Assembly (NCBI GenBank): GCA_903927685.1
Contig: CAIYOB010000532.1
Coordinates: 1-37,386, forward strand
Length of the DNA stretch: 37,386 bases
Reading direction: 5' to 3'
From: an uncultured Planctomycetaceae bacterium
GTDB lineage: Bacteria; Planctomycetota; Planctomycetia; Pirellulales; Pirellulaceae
The first letter of the stretch is position 1. The number at the start of each line of letters is the position of its first letter. A program made the position numbers and the translations under genes. Shown in pieces: positions 24,605-32,008 of this stretch. The notes below the pieces were generated by a model, which saw only the letters and a list, made by a program, of their open reading frames with translations, had not been told where the DNA came from and did not search any database.

Positions 24605-24691
24605 CATCAGCTCTTCATCGCCGACGAACTCGGCTATGCTGACATTGGAGCGAATGGTTGCACCGATTTCGCTACGCCAAACATTGATTCC
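24605..24691 (+). pseudogene. Sulfatase N-terminal remnant (about 29 codons)
   Basis: The peptide 'FIADELGYADIGANG' followed by 'CTDFATPNIDS' matches the opening of sulfatases (typically 'FILADDLGYGDLG...TPNIDSLA'), where the Asp residues bind calcium. The match ends abruptly; the catalytic C/S-x-P-x-R motif and everything after it are absent. It lies in the 265-nt gap 24455-24719, which otherwise holds short coding-like scraps but no gene. Confidence 0.65.
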
Positions 24692-24719
24692 ACGTATGCT
24701 GGTTTGCTGAGGGACCACA

Positions 24720-25823
24720 ATGAACGAAACAAGAAGCTTGATCCTGACCGCGGTCGGAATCCTCGGTGTTCTGCTGCTGACACCGTTCTCACCGGTCCAG
24801 TCCGCGGACGCGCCAGTGCCTTTGAAGGAGGCACCGTCTGCCACACCCGCGAAAGCGCCACCGAAGCGCTGGGATGAGGAACCGTTCCGGCCGCGATTCT
24901 CGGCGGCCAAGGCGGCGGAGTTCCTCGACGCAGGCGCACGGGCCGACGAGGGGGACAAGTGCCTGACCTGTCACGCCTCGTTCGCCTACCTCATGGCCAG
25001 GCCGGCGCTGCCAATCCAAACGGCCAGGCACGCCGAGGTGCGGTCCGCCGTGGAGAAGTGGGTCGGCTATCTCGCAGGCCTACCGCTGGGCGTCGAAAGT
25101 GATTCGCGGCGGCGGGCCGAGGCGGTGCTGGCTGGCGCGGTACTCGCCGGGCACGACGCCGCCACCACGGGCACGCTCCAGCCGGTCAGCCGCCGAGCGT
25201 TGGACCTGATATGGCAGGTGCAACTGTCCGACGGCGGCTTCGACTGGCTGAAGCCGAACAGCGAGCCTCCGTCCGCCATCGACAACCACTTCGGTGCGAC
25301 GATGGCGGCCATCGGCGCCGGGGTGGCCCCGGAAGGCTACGCGGGTTCGCCCGCAGCCCAAGCGGGATTGGAAAAACTCCGCACTTGGTTCCGAACTCAC
25401 CCAGCACAACATCTGCATCAGCGGGGCATGTTGCTCTTGGCCGATCATTGGATGGGCGGACTGATGGACGAGGCAGCGCGCGAGCAGGCGGTTACCGACA
25501 TGTTCGCGATCCAGCGGCCCGACGGCGGCTGGCCGCTGGCAGCCTTGGGCGATGGCACTTGGGAGCGGAAAGACAAGACGCCGCAGGATCTTGCCACGAG
25601 CGATGGTTACGGGACGGGATTCTGCGTCTATGTGCTGCGACTGGGCGGTCAAGTCCCCGCCGACGACCCGCGCGTTCAGAAGGCCATCTCGTGGTTACTG
25701 GAGCACCAACGGGAAAGCGGCTATTGGTATGCCCGCTCACCGAAGGGCAATGACCGGCTCAGCACCTTTGTCGGCACGGCCTACGCAGTGCTGGCGTTGA
25801 AGCAATGCGGACAGCTCCCGTAA
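24720..25823 (+). CDS. Exported alpha/alpha-toroid (squalene-cyclase-like) protein with a CxxCH haem motif
   Basis: The product is 367 aa; GAGGGAC at 24709-24715 supports the ATG at 24720. A signal peptide is present ('LTAVGILGVLLLTPFSPVQS'). A c-type haem motif, C81-L-T-C-H85, follows. The remaining roughly 270 aa look like the prenyltransferase/squalene-hopene-cyclase alpha/alpha toroid, with QW-like turns 'QVQLSDGGFDWLKPNSE', 'AIQRPDGGWPLAALGDGTW' and 'LLEHQRESGYWYARSPKG'. True hopene cyclases are about 630 aa and carry a DxDD catalytic motif; neither applies here, so cyclase activity is unlikely. The haem motif suggests attachment of a cytochrome-type cofactor in the periplasm. Function is unknown. 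The gene appears intact although both neighbours are remnants. Confidence 0.75.
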   Translation: MNETRSLILTAVGILGVLLLTPFSPVQSADAPVPLKEAPSATPAKAPPKRWDEEPFRPRFSAAKAAEFLDAGARADEGDKCLTCHASFAYLMARPALPIQTARHAEVRSAVEKWVGYLAGLPLGVESDSRRRAEAVLAGAVLAGHDAATTGTLQPVSRRALDLIWQVQLSDGGFDWLKPNSEPPSAIDNHFGATMAAIGAGVAPEGYAGSPAAQAGLEKLRTWFRTHPAQHLHQRGMLLLADHWMGGLMDEAAREQAVTDMFAIQRPDGGWPLAALGDGTWERKDKTPQDLATSDGYGTGFCVYVLRLGGQVPADDPRVQKAISWLLEHQRESGYWYARSPKGNDRLSTFVGTAYAVLALKQCGQLP

Positions 25824-25979
25824 TCCACCTTCAATCGCTCAGCAGGGTCAGGGCACCGGCCGCCGTCCTGAACCCGCCATCCCCCTTGACGCACCACCAT
25901 CTCGCGGCATAGCCTCTGTCCTGTGGAAGACAGGCAATTTCCGCTCAGTACAAACGATCATCCGCATGTGACGGTGGCC

Positions 25980-26469
25980 ATGGTCATCGCCGTGGGAATG
26001 TCGCTGGCCGGCATTGCGACGGCGGCCGACAGACCGCCGCCGCAATGGAACACGGGGCTTGTGGTTCATCTGCCGCTCGACGGCGATTGCCGCGACGCCA
26101 GCGGCCACGCTGCCGATGCGGCGAGTCATGGCGCCAGCTTGGTGCCGGACGGCAGGATCGGGGGCGCCGCCGCGTTCGACGGACGGGACGACTATCTTGC
26201 CCTTCCCGCCGCCGCGACCCGTGGGCTGCAGCAGTTCACGCTCGTACTTTGGCTCAAGACAAGGCAGGCCGTCGCCGCTCCGCGCGACCAGTTCTGGGGG
26301 AACCCCACCGTGCTGGGCGCGGCCAGCAGCGGGCCAGGATCGGCGGATCTGGCGATCGTGGTCGAGGACGGCACGCCCGGCTACCATCACGGGCTGGAGG
26401 CCAGGCAGGACGCCTGGCTGTTCTCGGACACACCGATTCACGACGGCCAATGGCATCCGGCTTGTGTTG
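25980..26469 (+). pseudogene. Signal peptide plus truncated LamG-like (concanavalin) domain
   Basis: The ATG at 25980 begins a signal peptide ('MVIAVGMSLAGIATAADRP'), followed by a LamG/concanavalin domain: 'GLVVHLPLDGDCRDASGHAA', 'GRIGGAAAFDGRDDYLALPA' and 'QFTLVLWLKTRQ'. It runs up to 'TPIHDGQWH', where a normal domain would go on to 'HVA...R.G....LYVDG'. At that point the coding signal ends and that of an unrelated gene starts in another frame. A GTG at 25923 is an alternative start. A deletion fusing two genes is the likely cause. Confidence 0.65.
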
Positions 26470-27432
26470 ACCGCCCAACTCCGCGAGCCGGGACCGCTGT
26501 GCGGCTACATCCACACCTGCTATTTGTTGGACGAAAAGCAATTCAACAGCGACGACCGAGGCAGCAACCCCGGCTACAAAGTCGACATGAACCTGCACAC
26601 GGCCCGCTATCTGCTGCAGACCTGGCAGCACGTCAAGCAACGGGAAGGGATCGATCGCCAGGACTGGTACCAGGCGGCCGTCCAGGCGGCGGACTGGGCG
26701 CTGGCTCGGCGGAATCCCGACGGCGGACTGCCGCAGAAGCTGGACTACGGCACGCTCCGCAAGAGCATCTCCGTCTGCTCCGGCCGCGCCCTGGCCGCGC
26801 TGCCCGTGATCGGCCGCATCACGGGTGACGCGAAGTACACGACAGCCCTCGACGGTCTGGAGCCGTTCCTTCGCCGGAACGTCGAAGACCGCTACTGGTT
26901 CACCGGTCAGCATCCAGACCTGTATCCAGGCGATTTCGAGTCGGACAGCATCTGGTGCAGCTGCGAATACTGGCTGGACAAATACGATCGCACGCACGAC
27001 GCCGCGTGCCTGGCACGCGCCAAGGCCAATGCCCTGTTCGCCTTTCTGATGCTGTGTCCGAAGCAGCTGAGTTGGGTCCGGAACCCGACCCAGACGTGCC
27101 ACGCCGAGCAGTTGCACTACCTGCAGTACTCCAACTACGCGTACCACAACCGCAAGCTGTTTTGCTTGCGACGGCTGGGCGAATTGACTGGCGAGCCGCT
27201 GTTCAGCCAGTTGTTCGAGCGGATCATGCAGTGCGGCTTCTGGGCCCAGGTGACCGAGGGCAACTACTGCGGCGCCCAGCACGAGCGGATGGCCGACCCC
27301 TGGAAGAAAGTCTCCCGCGAGGTGGATTCGAGAGGCACGCTGTACCTGAACGAACTCTCGCTGGACGCCAATCTGCAGCTGTTGGAGATGGGCGTCATGC
27401 AGGCCGGAGCTGACCCGCTGCGGCGAGATTGA
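26470..27432 (+). pseudogene. N-terminally truncated alpha/alpha-barrel-like protein
   Basis: Coding-quality sequence begins abruptly at about 26470 in a frame different from the LamG remnant ('AQLREPGPLCGYIHTCYLLD') and ends at the stop at 27432. It is mainly helical with regularly spaced 'GG(L/F)' and aromatic turns: 'YLLQTWQHVKQREGIDRQDW', 'DWALARRNPDGGLPQKLDYG', 'DSIWCSCEYWLDKYDRTHD' and 'YGAQHERMADPWKK'-like text (here 'YCGAQHERMADPWKK'). It resembles (alpha/alpha)6 carbohydrate-active proteins, but I cannot name the family. An internal ATG at 26587 could give 281 aa. No signal peptide or RBS supports expression, so a remnant is more likely. Confidence 0.55.
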
Positions 27433-27526
27433 CCGAGGAGAGTCCCGCCCGCGCTGGACCGCGACTTTTCAACCGGCATGGACATCGACCAGAATCCTGT
27501 TTGGCGTTAGGGGCGAACGTGAAACT

Positions 27527-27545
27527 CCCACGGACAAGCCGTGGG
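27527..27545. terminator. Hairpin between the convergent genes
   Basis: CCCACGG-ACAAG-CCGTGGG has a 7-bp perfect stem and lies about 55 nt beyond the carB stop codon, between convergent transcription units. There is no T-run on either strand. It may be a bidirectional terminator or a repeat-derived hairpin resembling IS200/IS605 ends. Confidence 0.4.
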
Positions 27546-27599
27546 CATCCCATTGCCCAGGCCGCAACAGACTCTCGACAGCTATTTCTCGAACACGGC

Positions 27600-30500
27600 T
27601 TACCGGATTCCCTCGTGGTACGCTTGCAGACTCTTGACTTGCCCGCGGCCGGCGCGGTAGGCGGCGATGCCTTTGGCGGCAGCGTGGGCGGCGGCCAGGG
27701 TCGTGATATAGGGCACCTTGCGTTTGATGGCCGTGGTCCGGATATACTCGTCGTCCGCCTGGCCGATCTTGCCCCGCGGGGTATTGATCACCAGTTGGAT
27801 CTCGCCATTGACCAAAGCGTCGGTGATGTTGGGCCGCCCCTCGCGAAGCTTGAAAATGGGGTCCGCTGCGATCCCGTTTTCGGTCAGCAGCGCGTGGGTG
27901 CCTTGGGTGGCCTTGAGGCGGAAGCCCAGTTCGGCAAAGCGGCGGGCCACGGCCAAGACCTCGGCCTTGTCGCGATCGGCGACCGTAATCAGCACCGAGC
28001 CTTCCAGCGGCAGCGGCGGCTGCGCGGCTTCCTCGGCCTTGTAGAACGCGAGCCCGAACGAGTCGGCCATTCCGAGCACTTCGCCCGTGGAACGCATCTC
28101 GGGCCCTAGCACCGGGTCGACGCCGTGGTACATGTTGAATGGGAAGACCGCCTCCTTGACGCCGAAATGCGGGATGTGGCGGTGCTGCAAGTTCATGTCC
28201 CGGATCTTTTTGCCCAGCATGCACAGCGTCGCGAACCGGGCCATCGGGATGTTGCAGACCTTGGACACCAGCGGCACGGTCCGCGAGGCCCGCGGATTGG
28301 CCTCCAAGACGTACACCGTGTCCTTGTGGATCGCGTACTGGACGTTGATCAAGCCGACGACCTTCAGTTCCAGGGCGATCCGCCGCGTATAATCGCTGAT
28401 CGTCTGCAGGTGCCGGTGCGGAATGCTGACCGGCGGAATGACGCAGGCCGAATCGCCCGAGTGAATTCCGGCCAGTTCGATATGCTCCATGACCGCGGGC
28501 ACAAACGCGTCCTCGCCGTCGCAAATCGCGTCCGCCTCGGCCTCGATCGCATTCTCCAGGAACCGCTCAATCAGGATCGGCCGCTCGGGGGAAACGTCCA
28601 CGGCGGCGGCGACGTAATGTTCGAGCATCTGCTGGTCGTAGACGATCTCCATCGCCCGGCCGCCGAGCACAAACGAGGGCCGGACAATCAGCGGATAGCC
28701 GATCTGGCGGGCGATCGCCAGGGCTTCGCCCAGCGTGCTCGCCATGCCCGAGTCCGGTTCGGGAATGCCCAGCTTGCGCATCATCTGGCGGAACCGGTCG
28801 CGGTCTTCGGCCAGATCGATGGTGTCGGGCGACGTCCCCAGGATCGGCACGCCGGCCGCCGCCAATTCAGCGGCCAGATTCAACGGGGTCTGGCCGCCGA
28901 ACTGGACGACCACGCCTTCCGGTCGTTCCTTGTCGTAGATCGCCAGGATGTCTTCCAGCGTCAGCGGCTCGAAGTACAACTTGTCCGCCGTGTCGTAGTC
29001 GGTCGAGACGGTCTCGGGATTGCAGTTGACCATGATCGACTCGATTCCTTCGTCCCGCAGCGCAAACGCCGCGTGGACGCAGCAGTAGTCGAACTCGATC
29101 CCTTGCCCGATCCGGTTCGGACCGCCGCCCAGGACCAGCACCTTGCGGCGATTGGAAACCGGGGTCGCATCGGGCGCATTGTAGCTGCTGTAGTAGTACG
29201 CGGCGTTCTCGACGCCGCTGACGTGGACCGGATGGAAGCCCGGCACCAGGCCAATGGCCTTGCGCTGCCGGCGGATCTCGCTTTCCGCCACGCCCAGCAA
29301 ACGGGCCAGGTAGCGGTCGGCAAAGCCGCTCTTCTTCGCGCGGGTCAGCAACTCGTCGGGCAGCGGACGGCCCTTATGCCGCAGAAGCTCCTCTTCCAAT
29401 TCGACCAATTCGCGCATCTGCTCGATGAACCACGACTTGATGTGCGTCCGCTCGTGCAATGTCTGTACGTCGGCGCCTTTGCGGAGCGCCTCGTACATCT
29501 GGAACTGGCGTTCGCTGTTGGGCTGGGACAGCAGCCCCAGCAACTCGCCCAGCGAGCGGCGGGCGAAGTCCTTGGCGCCGCCCAAGCCGTGGCGGCCGGT
29601 TTCGACCGAGCGGATCGCCTTCTGGAACGCCTCCTGGTAGTTCTTGGCGATGCTCATCACCTCGCCGACGGCCAGCATCTGCGTGCCCAGCCGGTCCTGC
29701 AAGCCGGCGAATTTCTCAAAAGCCCAGCGGCAGAACTTGACCACGACGTAATCGCCCCAGGGCGTGTACTTCTCCAGCGTGCCGTCGCGCCAGTAGGGGA
29801 TTTCGTCCATCGTCAAGCCGCCGGCCAGCAGCGACGAGACGTAGGCGATGGGAAAGCCGGTGGCCTTGGAGGCGAGGGCCGACGAGCGGCTGGTGCGGGG
29901 GTTGATTTCGATCGCCAGCACGCGGCCGGACTTCGGGTCGTGCGCAAACTGGATGTTCGTCCCGCCGATCACGCCGATCGACTCGACGATATCATACGAG
30001 TGCTTTTGCAGCCGCTGTTGCAGCGCCGGGTCGATCGTCAGCATCGGCGCGACACAGTACGAATCGCCTGTGTGAATCCCCATCGCGTCGACGTTCTCGA
30101 TGAAGCAGACCGTGATGATCTGGTTCTTGGCGTCGCGGACGACTTCCAGTTCCAACTCTTCCCAGCCTTCGACGGACTCCTCGATCAGCACCTGGCCGAT
30201 CATGCTGGCCGCCAGGCCGCGCGTGGTGACGGCTCGCAGCTCGTCCAGGTTGTACACCAGCCCGCCGCCCGTCCCGCCCATGGTGTAGGCCGGCCGGACC
30301 ACCGCGGGCAGGCCGATCCGCTGCACGATCTGCTCGGCCTGTTCGACGCTGGTCGCGATCTCGCTGCGCGGCAACTCGATGCCCAGGCGGGTCATCGTGT
30401 CCTTGAACACCTGGCGGTCTTCGCCCCGCTCGATCGCATCCACCGGCACGCCGATCACCTGGACACCGAATTTGTCCAGGATGCCGCGGCGGGCCAGGGC

Positions 30501-30800
30501 GGAGGACAGGTTCAGGCCCGTCTGGCCGCCCAGGTTCGGCAGCAGCGCATCGGGACGCACTTGCTCGATGATCTCCGCCATCCGCTCGACGTTCAGCGGC
30601 TCGATGTAGGTCACGTCCGCCATGGCCGGATCGGTCATGATGGTCGCGGGGTTGCTGTTGACCAGGACGATTTCGTAGCCCAGGCGGCGGAGGGCCTTGC
30701 AGGCTTGCGTTCCCGAGTAATCGAACTCGCAGGCCTGACCGATCACGATCGGTCCGGACCCGATGATCATCACCTTGTGAATGTCGGCGCGTTTCGGCAC
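27600..30800 (-). CDS. carB: Carbamoyl-phosphate synthase large subunit
   Basis: The product is 1066 aa, full length for the family (about 1070). It makes carbamoyl phosphate from bicarbonate, ammonia (delivered by CarA from glutamine) and two ATP, for pyrimidine and arginine synthesis in the cytoplasm. The first half has 'VMIIGSGPIVIGQACEFDYS', 'YTMGGTGGGLVYN', and 'AIEINPRTSRSSALASKATG' in the first ATP-grasp (about 128-400). An oligomerisation domain lies at about 425-545. The second half repeats the plan: 'VLVLGGGPNRIGQGIEFDY', 'PSFVLGGRAMEIVYD' and 'VLEANPRASRTVPLVSK'. The C-terminal allosteric MGS-like domain lies at about 935-1060 ('KATQGTHALLTENGI', 'VINTPRGK'). All usual glycine and acidic ATP-grasp motifs are present. 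carA is not in the window; the only upstream DNA on this strand is gene remnants. Confidence 0.97.
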   Translation of the reverse strand: MPKRADIHKVMIIGSGPIVIGQACEFDYSGTQACKALRRLGYEIVLVNSNPATIMTDPAMADVTYIEPLNVERMAEIIEQVRPDALLPNLGGQTGLNLSSALARRGILDKFGVQVIGVPVDAIERGEDRQVFKDTMTRLGIELPRSEIATSVEQAEQIVQRIGLPAVVRPAYTMGGTGGGLVYNLDELRAVTTRGLAASMIGQVLIEESVEGWEELELEVVRDAKNQIITVCFIENVDAMGIHTGDSYCVAPMLTIDPALQQRLQKHSYDIVESIGVIGGTNIQFAHDPKSGRVLAIEINPRTSRSSALASKATGFPIAYVSSLLAGGLTMDEIPYWRDGTLEKYTPWGDYVVVKFCRWAFEKFAGLQDRLGTQMLAVGEVMSIAKNYQEAFQKAIRSVETGRHGLGGAKDFARRSLGELLGLLSQPNSERQFQMYEALRKGADVQTLHERTHIKSWFIEQMRELVELEEELLRHKGRPLPDELLTRAKKSGFADRYLARLLGVAESEIRRQRKAIGLVPGFHPVHVSGVENAAYYYSSYNAPDATPVSNRRKVLVLGGGPNRIGQGIEFDYCCVHAAFALRDEGIESIMVNCNPETVSTDYDTADKLYFEPLTLEDILAIYDKERPEGVVVQFGGQTPLNLAAELAAAGVPILGTSPDTIDLAEDRDRFRQMMRKLGIPEPDSGMASTLGEALAIARQIGYPLIVRPSFVLGGRAMEIVYDQQMLEHYVAAAVDVSPERPILIERFLENAIEAEADAICDGEDAFVPAVMEHIELAGIHSGDSACVIPPVSIPHRHLQTISDYTRRIALELKVVGLINVQYAIHKDTVYVLEANPRASRTVPLVSKVCNIPMARFATLCMLGKKIRDMNLQHRHIPHFGVKEAVFPFNMYHGVDPVLGPEMRSTGEVLGMADSFGLAFYKAEEAAQPPLPLEGSVLITVADRDKAEVLAVARRFAELGFRLKATQGTHALLTENGIAADPIFKLREGRPNITDALVNGEIQLVINTPRGKIGQADDEYIRTTAIKRKVPYITTLAAAHAAAKGIAAYRAGRGQVKSLQAYHEGIR

Positions 30801-30819
30801 GGTGGCGTTCCTTTATATC

Positions 30820-31060
30820 TCAGACGTATTCGATGGTCGCTGGGGGCTTGGGAGTCAAGTCGTACAGGCAGCGGTTCACGCCGGGGATCGAGGTGATCCG
30901 CTGGCAGATCCGCTGCAGCTTGGGCCACGGCAATTCGACGGCGGTCGCTTCGCGTCTCCTGTTGGTTGGGCTGGCGAGAACAAGCGTGTCAGCAACCATT
31001 CGCCGCGGACCGGCCCTTCGAGCGGCCGGCCCCGATGGTTCTTGCCCCAGACGTTGCCGA
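30820..31060 (-). pseudogene. guaA: 3'-terminal remnant of GMP synthase
   Basis: On the minus strand the last 40 codons before the stop at 30820 read '[18 protein letters not shown]' then '[19 protein letters not shown]'. This is the conserved C-terminal dimerisation end of GMP synthase (usually '...[24 protein letters not shown]'). Upstream of about 30950 the coding-like text moves to another frame ('[19 protein letters not shown]') that I do not recognise, and it stops at a palindromic repeat near 31069. The ATP pyrophosphatase and glutaminase domains are absent. It lies 20 nt from the carB start codon. Confidence 0.7.
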
Positions 31061-31068
31061 CGTGTTCG

Positions 31069-31128
31069 CGTAGGACGGATTGGCAATCCGTCCGAGAATC
31101 ACGGGACGGATTGCCAATCCGTCCTACG
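31069..31128. repeat. Nested palindromic repeat
   Basis: Two perfect 25-nt inverted arms (31069-31093 and 31104-31128) flank a 10-nt spacer. Each arm is itself nearly a palindrome (GGACGGATTG-G-CAATCCGTCC), so the unit can fold as one long or two short hairpins. The shadow peptides it encodes (RIGNPS, DWQSV/DCQSV) recur in spurious planctomycete ORFs, which suggests a high-copy repeat. It separates the guaA and hisF remnants. Confidence 0.9.
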
Positions 31129-31174
31129 TTCCATGCAACAATGGGGTTGACCCTGTTTTCTCGCCCGCGGCCGG

Positions 31175-31455
31175 TCACAGCCGCACGGGGATTCGTTGGG
31201 ATGCCAGATCCTCTTTCATCTGGCGGCTGGTGAATGTGCCGAAGTGGGCGATCGATGCGACCAGCACGGCATCGGCATGGCCGTCGACGACGGCCTCTTT
31301 CAGATGCGCCGAGGTTCCGGCGCCGCCCGAGGCGATGACGGGGACGCGGACGGCGTCGGCGAGGCCCGAGTCATCCGCAAATTCACGCCCTTGACCAGCC
31401 GTCCGTTCTTGACGTCCAGACAGGGTATCACACGGCAATACTCGCACTTCATCAT
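31175..31455 (-). pseudogene. hisF: Internally deleted imidazole glycerol phosphate synthase cyclase subunit
   Basis: The ATG at 31455 has a GAGGAG RBS and opens '[20 protein letters not shown]' then 'VKGVNL', the hallmark HisF N-terminus including the catalytic Asp of 'CLDV'. Near 31360-31383 the frame and content change to the HisF end: '[20 protein letters not shown]', '[20 protein letters not shown]' and '[13 protein letters not shown]', stopping at 31175. Intact HisF is about 255 aa; roughly 480 nt and the reading frame are lost, including the second catalytic Asp region. The real start with RBS and the real stop are both kept, so this was a local gene that suffered a deletion rather than a random fragment. 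An intact copy must presumably exist elsewhere if the organism makes histidine. Confidence 0.8.
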
Positions 31456-32008
31456 CCGCTCCTCGTGGGTTGAGGGAACTCGCCGCCGCCCGCAGGCAGC
31501 GCCGGAGTCTTGGGAGGGTCCACACAGTCACCGGCACCGTTCCCAGAGGAATCCGTGCCGGCCTGTTTCGAGCGTTGCCCTAAGATAACGATCCACTACT
31601 CATCAAGTCCAGTATGGGCAACATCTTTTCGGCTTGGCGCCGGCCCGACGGCGGGTGCGTTGTCCAGGCCAAGTGTTGGGGTGCCTGGGGTCGAGTGCAG
31701 CGAGCCCCCAGAGGCAAGAACTGGGGGCTCGCCACTCGTACCTCGGGGCTCGACCCCAGCCACCTAACCCCAATTCGTAGCTTGGACAAAGTAGTACGGT
31801 GGGGCTCCGGGGCTTCTGGGGTTTGCGATCTTCCGAACCGACCTTGACCGCGCCGCAGCAACTGTCTATCGTCCACCCGCCGTAATTTGTCTCCGCGGCC
31901 CGCTCGGGGTGCATCCAGGGACGGATGGCAGGCCCGGAAGTCTTGTCCAGATGGACGGCGACGGGTGCTAGCAGAGACAGCGGCCAGGCGCAAGGAGCAC
32001 GGTCAGGC
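31456..32008. other. Gene-free stretch with one dispersed repeat
   Basis: These 553 nt hold no gene I can support. They contain the second copy of the 85-bp palindrome inside a larger inverted-repeat element (31659-31791). The rest (31456-31640 and 31800-32000) shows no recognisable domain, and short frames there are repeat shadows. The 3' part must carry the promoter of the FlgI-like gene. Confidence 0.6.
31659..31791 (-). repeat. MITE-like element containing copy 2 of the 85-bp palindrome
   Basis: The left end (GTTGTCCAGGCCAAGTGTTG...) and the reverse complement of the right end (CTTTGTCCAAGCTACGAATT...) are related and converge on CTGGGGTCGAG, giving imperfect terminal inverted repeats of about 35-40 nt. 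The core 31680-31764 is about 91% identical to 4499-4583 in reverse orientation. No transposase is present. Confidence 0.8.

Noticed and set aside
24720..25823. Calling the toroid gene a squalene-hopene cyclase (shc)
   Set aside because: It is about half the normal length, exported, has a haem motif and lacks a visible DxDD motif.
27527..27545. Hairpin as the end of an IS200/IS605-type insertion sequence
   Set aside because: The hairpin resembles such ends, but no transposase or second end is present, so it is kept only as a possible terminator.
28125..30896. A 923-codon open frame on the plus strand over carB
   Set aside because: carB on the minus strand is complete and unmistakable; the overlapping frame is a His/Asp/Arg-rich shadow.
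30950..31060. Reading '[19 protein letters not shown]' as the upstream part of the guaA remnant
   Set aside because: It lies in another frame and does not match GMP synthase sequence that I know; it is left unassigned.
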